From contig OX621251.1 of NCBI GenBank assembly GCA_951640165.1, positions 29,350,893-29,414,892 of the forward strand: a DNA stretch of 64,000 nt, written 5' to 3'. The number at the start of each line of letters is the position of its first letter. The stretch's first letter is position 1. The stretch comes from Pseudoips prasinana (Eukaryota; Arthropoda; Insecta; Lepidoptera; Nolidae). Of the stretch, positions 11,422-22,400 are shown piece after piece. The notes beneath the pieces were generated by a model that was not told the origin of the DNA, ran no database searches, and was given only the letters and a program-made list of their open reading frames with translations. The translations under genes and the position numbers were made by a program.

Positions 11422-11726
11422 TCTATACATATAATAAAATCGTAGGAAAGTCAAAACTGTACTTTGAATATTTTTTTAAAAGGATACTTGGGGCGTGATC
11501 TGCAATAGATATCGACGCCAAAAATGTAGTTTCTAGAATTTTTGTCTGTAAGTATGTCCGGGCTAAACTCAAAAAGTACTGCATGGATTTATTTCAAATT
11601 TTGCATGAATATTACTAAGAGGTCAGGTCAACATATAGGCCACATATTACCACGCTATCACCTACGGGGGAGGAGCTGTGATATTTCATAAAATTAAACG
11701 CGGGTAACACCGCAGGGCACAGCTAG
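11422..11726 (+). mobile_element. Non-autonomous Helitron, copy 2
   Basis: It begins TCTATACATATAATAAAATC directly after A and ends CACAGCTAG directly before T, so it fits insertion between A and T. It is about 85-90% identical to 8170-8482, with small indels near the 3' hairpin (acgcgggtaacaccgcaggg). Confidence 0.85.
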
Positions 11727-12189
11727 TTAATAATAAAGCTATGCTTTAGAAGTTATTCAAATAAAAAATGGACTTTAATATCTTTCTAAAACTCTAACAA
11801 TAAAGTTAATTGTGTGGTTTCCGGCTCAGAAATAAAAACAGGGGCACCCCATACCATTCCGTGGGTGTCGTAAAAGGCAATTAAGGGACACACTGCGGGT
11901 AGCAGCGCGTGCGTTTGTGGAATGCATTGCCTTTAACAACAAGACAAGCTCAATCCCTAGACATTTTTGAAAATCATCTTAAGAAAAATAATTTATCTGA
12001 CTAGACTACTTAAGTTCATTATTTACCGCTGCCGCCTTTGGTTTTTTTTTCACGCATTCCTGCTTTTTTTGACATTTCTAATTGTCTATGTATTTCCATT
12101 TTAATTTTTTATTATTTTGTATTAGATTAAGTTTACATTAAGTTGACCTATTGTTACACCTATCTACCCTGCTTTCCCTTTCCTTCGTC

Positions 12190-12325
12190 TATCCACTCCA
12201 TAATTGGTTGTCTGGAAGAAATCGCAGTAGCGATAAGACCGCCCTTTGTACCGAATTAATGTATGTTCATTTTAATTTTAAGTTATGGTGTACAATAAAG
12301 AGTATTTTACTTTTACTTTTACTTA
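12190..12325 (+). repeat. Family D repeat in sense orientation
   Basis: It contains ggttgtctggaagaaatcgc, gcgataagaccgcc and ggtgtacaataaagagtatt followed by a (ttttac)n tail. This is the sense strand of the LINE 3' end found reversed at 52109-52230, 52473-52605 and 63626-63745. Confidence 0.7.
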
Positions 12326-12404
12326 CTCTGGACTAGCTACCACCTAACTGTGGTCACCAACTCGCTTGCTAAGCGCTGTAAGGTACCAAATGGCAACGTT
12401 GGAG

Positions 12405-12455
12405 AAACCTTTGGGGAGGCCTATGTCCAGTAGTTCAGGCTGATGGTGTGAAAGG
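12405..12455 (+). repeat. RTE 3'-end remnant
   Basis: The string ctttggggaggcctatgtcc followed by agtagttcaggctgatg is the end of the RTE ORF seen more fully at 13676-14175. Confidence 0.6.
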
Positions 12456-12567
12456 TCACTGTTTATTTCACAAATTTTTTTATTTGAAATTACCTACATT
12501 TAAAATTTCTTAAGTACTAAAAATAAGACAGTTGATTTTCAAATACAATCGTTTTGAAATTATAATA

Positions 12568-12825
12568 TAATAATAATATAATATCTAGGGTCAATGTCAC
12601 ACAGATCATCCTAGCCCCAAACTAAGCAAAGCTTGTACTATGGGTACCAGGCGACGATATACATACTTATATAGATAGATAAATACTTAAATACATAGAA
12701 AACATCCATGACTCAGAAACAAGTATTCGGGTTCATTACACAAATATTTGCACTTACCGGGATTCGAACCCAGGACCACCAGCTTCGTAGGCAGGAGCAC
12801 TACCAACTAGGCTACGGTGACCGTC
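12568..12825 (-). repeat. tRNA-derived SINE, family A, copy 2
   Basis: Full-length in reverse: the (taa)n tail is at the left and the tRNA-like head with A and B boxes ends near 12825 (aggctacggtgacc on the plus strand). Confidence 0.85.
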
Positions 12826-12837
12826 ATTCCATTTAAA

Positions 12838-12990
12838 TTTCACGAAGGGAAGGGTCAGCAACACTGGTTTGCTGACTCTTTTAAAAGCCGGCAACGCACC
12901 CGTGACTCCTCTGGTATTGCGAGTGTCCATGGGCGGCGGTAATCAGATGACCCACTTGCTCGTTTGTCGACCCTTATATGCATAAAAAAT
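12838..12990 (+). repeat. Dispersed lepidopteran repeat 3' end
   Basis: It contains agccggcaacgcacccgtga and gcgagtgtccatgggcggcg and ends in cttatatgcataaaaaa. I know this sequence as a frequent LINE/SINE tail in moth genomes; the exact family is not certain. Confidence 0.55.
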
Positions 12991-13558
12991 CGCGTCGAAT
13001 TTATTTGTTAAATTATATTTATTAGAATACAGTGACAGATGGCGCCACCTTCGCGTGTTTACGTACCTGTATAGCTCCTACTCTAAATTATTGTTTAAAA
13101 TTATATTAAATGCAAATATTTGAAATTTAATATTAAATAATCATAGAAATAGTGAACTTTAAGACGTGGAATAAAGAAAAACTCAACAAAAGTGTGTGTT
13201 TAAAGTGACAATTACATAAAACTAAAACAGTTTGAATAACGGTGTAATTAGTTACCGAACAAGTGTTTAATTGTGACATTCTCATCGCTATTGCGTAACA
13301 GTACCCCATCTCCACACTTAGTTGCAGCGATTATCAGTCATATACGCGTTCACAATAATATTCTCCGAAAACAAATGTGATACGAAGTGATTAAAAGTAC
13401 ATTTTCATCGCTCAAAACCAGTGTACTCAAAACAAATTTGGAAAACGCTGTACGTAATTACTGATTGACTACTATTCAGCATAAAATTTATACAATAATT
13501 TGTGGAATTATCTTCACTTGTGCATACAACAGCTGTGACTTCATAATATCAAATCTGT

Positions 13559-14290
13559 ATGTCATCGCGCCTGTTTTAATTAGCGACATCTTTACATAAC
13601 AAGAGGAACTATCTAGTGTCGTCGTTACCAATCTGATGTCATTGCGCTTTTTTAATTAGCGACATCTTTACGTAACATCTTCTCGTCCAAAATACCGCAG
13701 TGTCTCAAGTCGAAAGTCTTCGACCAGTGTGTGTTGCCAGTGATGACATACGGAACAGAGACGTGGTCGCTCACTATGGGCCTTATTAGAAGGCTCAAGG
13801 TCACCCAAAGAGCAATGGAGAGGGCTATGCTCGGAGTTTCCCTGCGGGATCGCATCAGAAATGTCGAAATCCGCAGGCGAACCAAAGTCACCGACATAGC
13901 CCGAAGAATTGCCAAGCTGAAGTGGCAGTGGGCAGGGCACATAGCTCGTAGAGCCGACGGCCGTTGGGGCAGAAAAGTTCTCGAGTGGCGACCACGAACC
14001 GGAAGACGCAGCGTGGGCAAGCCCCCTACAAGATGGACCGATGATCTTGTGCGGGTCGCTGGAAATCGCTGGATGCGGATAGCGCAAAACCGGGAATTGT
14101 GGAGATCTTTGGGGGAGGCCTTTGTCCAGCAGTGGACGTTTTTCGGCTGATATGATGATGATGATGATGATGATTACATAGCAAGAGGAACTATCTAGGG
14201 TCGTCGTTACCAATCTGATGTCATTGCGCCTGTTTAATTAGCGACATCTATACACAACAAGAGGAACTATCTAGTGTCGTCGTTACCAAT
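13559..14290 (+). repeat. Three ~77-bp tandem repeats at the 5' end of the host LINE
   Basis: Unit 1 is 13559-13634, unit 3 starts at 14218, and unit 2 is split into 13635-13677 and about 14176-14217 by an RTE insertion. Shared blocks are ttaattagcgacatct and caagaggaactatctag. Since ORF1 follows about 125 bp later, these are plausibly the repeated 5' UTR/promoter units of the LINE. Confidence 0.7.
13676..14175 (+). pseudogene. RTE-type LINE, 3' fragment
   Basis: The frame 13731-14150 encodes the C-terminus of an RTE-clade reverse transcriptase: YGTETWSLT, then QWAGHIARRADGRW, GRPPTRWTDDL-like KPPTRWTDDLV and GEAFVQQW, with a stop and a (gat)n tail. The 5' end is truncated. Similar sequence flanks it (ttacgtaaca on the left, ttacatagca on the right), a decayed target-site duplication. 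It is inserted in the middle unit of the tandem repeat above. Other RTE pieces are at 35571-35830, 42180-42525, 53250-53470 and 54093-54430. Confidence 0.85.
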
Positions 14291-14414
14291 CGATGATCAC
14301 TATTGCCAAACTGATTTCCTAGAACCAAGTTACTTAGAAAACGTGCCCATTACCACTAGAGGGCGGGACAGCAGTCTCCATTGTACACGACTACACTGCC
14401 TACTTAATATAAAC

Positions 14415-15737
14415 ATGAGCTGCTACGCCTGCAATGGTTCCATAAATAACGGGGTGCAGTTTTTGCAATCCTTTGCCTGTAAAGAAATGTACCATGCCGC
14501 CTGCTTAGATATAAAGCCCTGCCAATACGTAAATATCACACAAGATCAAAAGTCAAGTTGGAGATGTCCTTCATGTTGTAATGTCTCTCGTCGTGCTCGC
14601 TCAAATATAAATACACCTGTCCGAACCTCGCAGTTGTCTACACCCGACGTAAGCGTCTTACTTGAGCCTAGCACTAACTCAGTTAGCACTAACTTAGCCC
14701 AACGTAACACCAACTGTGCTGTCCTCTGCTCCCGTGCAATCCAGTCAACGCGCCGATATTCACCAACGTGACACGGACTTAAATCAGATCATAATTCAAA
14801 ACATACAAACAAGCATACAAGCCTCGATATTAAACCTGAGAAGTGAATTAGATCTTAGCATTCAAAAAATAGGTGTAAACATAAACACTAAATTAACTGA
14901 GAATCTGAACTTCGCAGTATGCGCGAGGAAAATGTGGCTATTAAATCTTCCCTAAAAATCTTGACCGAAGATGTGAGTAGCCTTAAGACTTCGGTGGAAC
15001 AGCAGAAGACCGATCACGACGTTCTCAAACAAAGATTTGATGAGCTCGCATCCCAGTCCTGTAGCCGTAGTGCCAACAGCGATGCCGTGGCTGCACTCGA
15101 AATGAAGATGGACGCCATGGAACAACAGGCTAGGCAATGTAACTTAGAAATCTGCAACGTTCCTGAGAAGCGGGGCGAAGAACTAACTACTATCTTGGAA
15201 TCAATCGGATCGCAGATCGGCTGTGCAATTGCCCAAAGAGATATCATTTCTATTCACCGAGTGCCACACGCTCGCCAACAGGACTCCCGACCGAAAAACA
15301 TAATAGCTAAGCTCGCCACTCGCACCCTTCGCGATAAGGTACTTAGCTCTTACCGATCGGCTAAAGGTATAAAAACCGACCAAGTAAATATTAGTGGCCC
15401 CTCTAACCCAATATACCTCAATGAACACCTTACTATAAAGAGAAAACAACTTTTTCGTGAAGTTCGCGAGACGGCCAGGCGTTGTAACTTTAAGTATGTT
15501 TGGGTCAAGCATGGCACGATACTTGCCTGCGAATCAGACAACTCACCAATATTTGCAATCCGCTCCAGTGCTGACATTAAAAAAAAATCAAAAATAGTAA
15601 TGCTATTTCTCATGATGAGCCTGCTAAAAACTAAACTCATCGCCAGTGCAATTCTACCATACTTGACCCAATATTTATATTTACATGAATTTTTTTTTCC
15701 TGCATGTTACATGTTTCTTGTTATCAATACCTCTTGA
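14415..15737 (+). pseudogene. ORF1 of a CR1/Jockey-group LINE, frameshifted
   Basis: From ATG at 14415 the frame encodes an N-terminal zinc finger of PHD type (CYACNG, then KEMYHAACLD and WRCPSCC). It shifts by one base near 14715-14760, runs as a coiled-coil-like segment, and shifts back near 14900-14920. The third block has a heptad-rich region and then a baculovirus-FP-like domain: NLEICNVPE, IHRVPHAR, RPKNIIAKL and IYLNEHLTIKRKQLF. PHD plus FP-like ORF1 proteins are known from moth LINEs and bind RNA in the retrotransposition particle. The end is uncertain because an A run near 15585 may have shifted the frame; ORF2 follows within about 120 bp. Confidence 0.8.
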
Positions 15738-15857
15738 TCTTTCCTGTTTATATAAATATGAAAATGCTTACTAAAAATACATCAAACGATCCATTTACCT
15801 TGTATCTACTCGTCTCTAATTACTGTACATTATCACTATTTTTTAGTAAACATTTCG

Positions 15858-16292
15858 AACCTGGATAACGTTACACTCTATTACCAAAACTGCGGTGGCA
15901 TTCGGACTAAACTGCACGAACTATTTACGAACATACTAACTTGCTCTTATGACATAATCATACTAACTGAGACGTGGCTTGTGCCTGAGATTACTGAAAC
16001 TGAATTTATGGATCAGCGATACATAGTCTATAGATGCGATCGTGACCGCACTGCAACAGGTAAGAGGGACGGGGGTGGAGTCTTAATAGGTGTGCTTAAA
16101 AGTCTTCGCGCTGCACATCTTTGTTTGCCTGCAAGTCGGACGAATATGTACATTGAACAAGTATTTATATCCATACCCAGCTCAGACACAACCAAGCGGC
16201 ACGTAATTGGTGCTGTGTACATACCGCCTAGCATGCGTAGCGAAGTTTATACACTGCACTACGACACAGTTTTAAATATAACAGAAAGCGTG
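15858..16292 (+). pseudogene. ORF2 endonuclease N-terminal part, interrupted by the Polinton
   Basis: This is the apurinic-like endonuclease domain of the LINE: YYQNCGGIRTK at the start, LTETWL with the catalytic Glu, GGGVLIGV, and GAVYIPP. The frame stops abruptly where the Polinton target duplication ends. Its continuation (LIAGDYNLP, with the GDxN block) is found in the same frame after the right target duplication at 31461. The ORF2 start is not visible with certainty because there is no obvious ATG before the first conserved residues. Confidence 0.85.
16287..16292. repeat. Polinton target-site duplication, left
   Basis: AGCGTG, identical to 31455-31460. Six bases is the characteristic Polinton duplication length. 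Confidence 0.95.
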
Positions 16293-16392
16293 AGTAGTAT
16301 ATTATTGGGCATTCTATACCACTATCGGCAAGTTGCTCGGCGAGTGCGCCTCGCTGCCGATAGTGGTATAGAATGCCCAATAATTGATAATC
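16293..16392 (+). repeat. Left terminal inverted repeat
   Basis: The 100-bp outermost block is identical to the reverse complement of 31355-31454. Similarity continues inward with substitutions and indels: cactcgaccgagacagtaca at about 16407, and ctctccgtttacttact near 16647 matching the right arm near 31262. The original repeat was therefore longer and the left copy has gained internal duplications. Confidence 0.97.
16301..16384. repeat. Perfect 30-bp hairpin inside the left TIR
   Basis: Arms 16301-16330 and 16355-16384 are exact reverse complements (attattgggcattctatacc...); the 24-nt loop is GC-rich and includes a smaller cgag/ctcg pairing. The same hairpin occupies 31363-31446 in the right TIR. 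Confidence 0.97.
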
Positions 16393-16816
16393 TACTCGCC
16401 TCTCCACTCGACCGAGACAGTACATTGTACTGAGAACTTGATTTGGAACGATAATTCGAGCAAATCGATACTCGACTCGCCACTCAACTCGACCGATACA
16501 CTCGAACGAGACAGTTCATTTTGTCGCGTACTGGATGAGCTTTACTCGACCATTGACTAGTAACTTACTCCTTACCACTATATTCCATACGTCTGACCAG
16601 TATGCGGCGTTTCGGAGAACGATGAACTGTCAACTATCAACTCGACTCTCCGTTTACTTACTGCACTCGACCGATCACTCGAGTTTGTATTCGCTGTTAA
16701 CAGAATGTCGAGCGAGAGTGATGGTGACCGATGATTGTAACAAACCAAAGCTTGTGACTAAAGCGTTAACGGGTTGTTACTGTAAATAATAAACAACTGT
16801 AACTTAGGTACTTGGT
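16393..16816. other. Left subterminal region with repeated CTCGACCGA motifs
   Basis: actcgacc-type motifs occur near 16408, 16487, 16545 and 16665 and also in the right subterminal region (31320-31345). They could be binding sites for an element-encoded protein, or leftovers of duplications in the terminal repeat. No coding frame here is credible, including the one at 16535-16789. Confidence 0.6.
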
Positions 16817-17844
16817 TTAATTATCATAAAATGTTGGTTTGTCTGGAAACAAAATATCAGCCGCACGCACGAGCTCTTGTAGTTTTCGCCACTGAGGAGA
16901 GTCCGCGTCGGTCTGGAACTTGATTCGGACGAGCGCTTTCTTCCACAGCTCGGCGGAGTCGGTGAGGCGAGCGTCGTCAGCCTTGTACACCTTGCAGTCG
17001 ATGTAGTACTCTCCGTCGGTGCTCGTTGCTCGGCGCTCACAGCCGCTGGCTACGCGGTTCACAAAGAATGAAGTTAGGTGATCCGATGAATGTTCTTTGG
17101 GTGGGATGTCGCGGTTTTTACTGATGCCGAATATGTCCATGTCAGTGTTGGTTTTTTTACTGAAATAATAACGAAAACTGTTATTAGTTAATGTTTACAA
17201 CGAGAGATGCAGGGGCAAACAAAAAATAACAACGGTGTGTAAGCAGCGCACACAATCGCATAATATTTTATGAACGGCACCACGGATATTTCTGTAGAAA
17301 ATATTACAAGTAACTAATCAGCGAATGGAATACTTATGCAAATTGCACTATTATAATTCAATTAGTGGAAACGTACTACTTTACTATTTTAATTTAATCA
17401 GAACTAGGAGATAATAAATTCAAAATATTATTCACTTGCTACGAGTTACGGTTGTTGTTTGTGACTGCATCTTGCGTTTCCCATTGCTGTCTGCAGACGG
17501 ATTGCGTCTGGCCTTCACTTTGTGTCCAGTGATCGATGCTTGCGAGTAATCACACTCAGAGTCTGACCTGAAATAAAGATAGAGGAAATGTAGTCACACA
17601 ATTATTATTAATTAATCCAATGGAGTAATGTCCATTGCGCTGGACATACTATAGGACACAAGTGTTCGGGCAAACACTGGTTCTCTAATATTTAAATGGG
17701 ATAGCACTGAGACTGAGCTAACTATGTACAGATCGGGTGATCTGTGAAGTAACGCGCTCACAAACAAATATATGTAGTTATAAATGACAGGCTAATCACA
17801 AGTGTGATCCATGAAAACGAACCGACTATTTTATCAGACTTACA
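16817..17844 (-). CDS. Spliced, GC-rich cargo gene of unknown function (158 aa predicted)
   Basis: I infer three exons on the minus strand. The first is mostly non-coding and ends at 17844 with the bases AT before a strong donor GTAAGT. Exon 2 is 17567-17436 (acceptor TTTATTTCAG, donor GTGAAT). Exon 3 is 17159-16817 (acceptor TTATTTCAG), ending in TAA. Phases agree at both junctions, and the start codon is AT|G split by intron 1. Both introns are 276 bp. The product starts MSDSECDYSQAS, has a basic Ser/Thr-rich region in exon 2, and then a mixed helical-looking domain with FFVNRVASGCERR, YYIDCKVYKADD, ELWKKALVRIKF and QWRKLQELVRAADILFP. I recognise no family. Codon use is markedly more GC-rich than POLB and the capsid genes, which suggests recent capture from a host. 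Whether it is expressed is unknown; the frame alone from the internal ATG at 17140 would give 107 aa. Confidence 0.6.
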
Positions 17845-18144
17845 TTATTTTCCGATCAGAAGTTCCACTCGGTTTGATGACTTGGCTGGTGGTGACAGCA
17901 GCGGATGGCTATCGACAATGCCGTCACTGATATTGTAGGCGACACGGAGTGTTTGTAGACCGATTATACAAGAGCACTTCGTTGCACTTGCAGACTGCGA
18001 AAACTTTGTACCGAACAGAAAAACTTGTGGCTTATAAGTTAAAATCGAATTATAAGTTAGGAATGTTAAATCCACTACAATCAATCCGGTATTGCTTTGT
18101 TAAAGTAACTTTTTTTCTATAGTCGTATTATACGCGTTGGAAAA

Positions 18145-18151
18145 TTTTATA
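18145..18151 (-). promoter_or_regulatory. Possible TATA box for the cargo gene
   Basis: Minus-strand TATAAAA within cagtataaaattttcc lies about 300 bp upstream of the first donor site. Transcription would start near 18115-18120. Only sequence resemblance supports it. Confidence 0.3.
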
Positions 18152-19496
18152 CTGTATCGAATGTCGATGCAGCGAAATAAGCTAGGGCTGACCAAACGAT
18201 AGCGTGAACGGAATCGCCACAAACCAGATAGATTTTATTATTTTAAAGAAGTAAATAAATGTTTCCAAGGTAATTATTTCATCATCTACATTTAGGTTTC
18301 GTGTAGAAAAAATGAACTTACTGCCGTCTACCGCGTACTTCTCTAGATTTCCTAAAATAAATAGATAATATAATTCCTGTAACTACGGTAACGGGCATGA
18401 CGAAACCATGAACGTTATATGATATCGTCATCGTCATGTCGTCTATCGACATACTATGATATATTTTAATCGATTAAGTGCATTGTGTGAAATTTGTATA
18501 TTTGAATGCCTACCAAGTTGTTACCAACCCTAACCAAAATAGCTGATTATTGTGATTGCGAAATAAATAATTATGTTTAGCACACGTGTAACAATTAGAC
18601 AATAACAACTTTTATGATGAAATATTTTTCTGCTTTGTAGACAAAAAAGAAAACAAAAAAAATCCCTAAAATATTATTTATTACCTCAAAGTCTCTCGGA
18701 GCGAGCACCTTTCTAAACTGTTACAGTACAATCAAGTTAATTATTATAAATAAATATTTAATTGATCTCACACCAGAAACAACAACAATTTCAGCTACTG
18801 GAGCAACTGTGTTCGTTATATCGGGGTGCTGAAATATACATACATATTTGGATCACGCAAATACATAATCTTATGTATGAACCATTTCATATTGTGCAGG
18901 TAATTATCAAATATAACACAACAATAATACGATAACTATTTAGAACATTACAATAATTATGACTATTTTTCATTCTAGAATTTACAGCTTTTTACCTAAT
19001 TCTTCATCGGTACCAATAAACCATTTTTTTAGTTTCAGATACATTCTGCCTAAACATAATATTAATTACTGACTTGCCTGTGAAGAATTATTAAATTACT
19101 TGAAGTATATCTACATATTTGGACCACGCAGATACACATACTCTTATGTATACATAGTTTCATATTTTGCAGGTAATTATGAAATATATTTTTCTTCCCA
19201 GAATATACCATTAATCTCACCTAATCAGATTATGTACCTAATGCATCCATTTTTTTTTTTTTTTTTTTTTTATTATTTCAGATACATCCTGCCTAAACAT
19301 AATTACCGACTTGCCTGTGAAAAATTACACAAGGATCTTGAAATCAGCGTAAAATTGTCCTGACCAAGTTGTACTAATTATATAAAATATTTTGTCTGGT
19401 ATACCTAAGACGGTGAATATTAGTTGTAAGTATTATCTAATCCAAATTTATTGAACTAATAATTTCAAGTGTTCTTTGATTTCAAACAATAATATA
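18152..19496. other. Divergent spacer and POLB leader with an imperfect direct duplication
   Basis: A block of roughly 240-260 bp at about 18838-19095 is repeated at about 19105-19345. Shared landmarks are catatttgga.cacgca.ata, ttcatatt.tgcaggtaatta, tttcagatacat.ctgcctaaacat and gacttgcctgtga. Each copy has a tgcag|gtaatt junction and a tttcag acceptor, so they may be alternative leader exons or introns. A long T run is at 19250-19270. There is no credible CDS before the POLB start. Confidence 0.6.
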
Positions 19497-22400
19497 ATGC
19501 CTCACTGCTCTGATTGTAAAGTATTTGTAGACAATCGTCGATGGTCTGGTCATTTACGTAGCAATGTACATAAAAACAATAGTTCTAACCCTATGTATGA
19601 TAATGTTGTAATTATTAATTCTTCTTTTAAAGAACGAATCAAAAGTTACAAAATCATAGCGACAGGTGAACAAATACATAGTTTTCCTGAGGTGTTTCTC
19701 AAAAGTATTAGTACACAAGTCAAACATTTAATAGACAATTCAATAGAGAAACACACCTCTGTCAAAATAAATTTTGAACTGTTTGCTTCGTTTCTTATGT
19801 ATAAAAATGATCAACAAGAAATAAAATCATTCCGTACAAACAACATTATTACACATTTTAATTACGATTTTGATTCTATTTATAAACTAACTATTGATTT
19901 ACTACTAAAAAAAATTGAAGAATTTGAGGAAAGGGATAGTGGTTGGACTTTTTTATGCAATTCACATTTAGAATTAAATATTAATAAATATCAACCTCTC
20001 AGCGGATCTAAATTTTTAACTTTGCCGAAATTCATAAAAAGTAAAAGAGCTTGTTTGAATATTCGGAACAATGATGAGTATTGCTTTTTGTGGTGTGTTG
20101 TGGCGGCATTGTACCCCACAAATAGACATCCCGATAGGATTTCGTCTTATCCCCGCTTTCAGGATGTTTTGAATGTTAATAATTTGACATTTCCAATCAC
20201 ATTTTCGGACATAGCTATCTTTGAGAAAAATAATCCTTCTGTTAATATATATGTGTATGGTTTAAAAAACGAGAAGACAATTATTGGACCGCTTTATAAA
20301 ACGTTGAATAATAAGTCTAATAAAAGTATCCATCTACTGTTTATAGAAAACAATAATAATTCTCATTACTGTCTTATCAAAGATTTATCTCGTTTAGTTA
20401 GAAATCAGATGACCAAACATCATGGTAAACTATATTTCTGTGAAACTTGTTTATTGTTTTTTCCAACGCTTAGTCAAATTGAATCCCACTTGTGTGGGGG
20501 GATCGTCACAGTTTTACCAGAACAAGGTTCATTTTTAAAATTTAAAAATTATGATAGGAAACAAAACATTCCATTCGTCATATACGCTGATTTCGAAACG
20601 TTACTTGAACCCATTTCCGACGATGATTTCAACACCGCTAATACGTCATACTCTAAACGCCACGTGCCGGCTGCATTCGCTTACAATGTCGTGTCATCAA
20701 ATAAAAATGATAGCGTTGAAGGCTATAGAAGTTATCGCGGCAATGATTGTGTTTCAAAATTTATAAATTTTCTTACTGAGGATGTAAAACAAATACATCA
20801 GATTATATCCAAAAGCGAGCCTATGATATTCACTGATGACAATTCTCTAGAGTTCAAACGTGCCGTTAGGTGTCATATTTGCGACAATTTACTCTTGACC
20901 GATAAAGTAAGAGATCATTGTCATATTACAGGCCTGTATCGAGGTGCAGCACATCGACACTGTAATTTGCAACATAAAGTACCAAAATTTATACCAATAT
21001 TTTTTCACAATTTATCCGGGTACGATTGTCATTTATTTATAAAAAAGTTAGGCGAAATTCCAGGTCCAATTAAAATAATCCCTAAGACTAAAGAAAAATA
21101 CGTCGCATTCACCAAATTTATTCCTATTGCTGATAATGAGTTTATTTGTATAAGATTTTTAGATTCATTCAACTTTTTAGGGACAAGTTTAGACAAGCTC
21201 GCTAAAACATTGCAGGTGGAAGATTTTGTTAATCTTCGATTTCATTTTTCTAAAGACAGACAGTTTAATTTATTGACAAGAAAAGGTATATATCCTTATG
21301 ATTACATGACCAATTGGAAATGTTACGATCAAAAATCATTGCCGTCTAAGGGTAATTTTTATAATTATTTGACTAACGAAGACATTACAGATGAGGATTA
21401 TAATCACGCACAGGCTGTTTGGGCTGAATTCAATATTAATAACCTCGGCGAGTATACGGATCTATACTTAAAAACGGATGTGCTTTTGTTAACAGACATA
21501 TTTCAAAATTTTCGGAAAACCTGTAAACAATATTACAGTCTTGACCCGGCGTTTTACATTACTGCACCTAGTTTATCTTTCGATGCAATGTTGCTAAAAA
21601 CGGGCGTTCAGTTAGAACTCGTGTCGGACTTAGCTATCATCAGAATGATACAAAGCGGTATACGCGGCGGTTTGTGCATGTGTTCCCATCGGCATGCTAG
21701 AGCCAATCACAAATACATGCCTGAATATAATCCATCACAACCTGAGAGTTTCATAGTATATTTAGATTGTAATAATCTTTACGGTTTTAGCATGTGTCAG
21801 TATTTACCATACTCTAGTTTCAGATTTTTAAGTGATAACGAATTAGCAAATTTTAATGTTACCACTATAGAGGATAACGCAAACTGGGGCTTCATATTAG
21901 AAGTCGATCTATTGTATCCCGAGCATTTACATAATGACCATAATGACTTACCATTTTGTCCCGAAAAATGTGTACCCCCGGGAGGTAAAACAAAGAAATT
22001 AATAGCAAATTTGTATAATAAGTACAACTATGTGATTCACTACGTTCATTTAAAAAAATGTTTAGAACATGGTTTAATATTACGTAAAATTCATAGAGCA
22101 ATTACTTTTAGACAGAGTCCATATTTAAAACAGTACATAGAGTTAAATACTCAATTAAGACAGAAAGCAAAAAGTTCCTTCGAACAAGACTTTTTTAAGT
22201 TATTAAATAACAGTGTTTTTGGAAAAACATTAGAAAATACTGAAAATAGAGTAACCGTACATTTAGTTAATCAATGGTGCGATCAGTCCAATCGAACTAA
22301 GAAATTTATATCCGCTGAGAAACTTATAGCCAACCCCTATTTCCACAGTGCATCTATTTTATCAGAAAATTTAGTTGCAATACAAATGAAACCTGATCAA

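Noticed and set aside
13652..14213. Minus-strand frames of 122 and 181 codons
   Set aside because: They are antisense to the RTE reverse transcriptase fragment, whose sense frame has clear family motifs.
14952..15640. Several minus-strand frames
   Set aside because: Antisense shadows of the LINE ORF1 FP-like domain.
16228..16425. Minus-strand frame across the Polinton end
   Set aside because: It spans the TIR, target duplication and LINE sequence; it is a junction artefact.
19100..19363. Plus-strand 87-codon frame upstream of POLB
   Set aside because: AT-rich, with a poly-F/Y run from the T tract, and it lies in the duplicated leader with splice-like sites.
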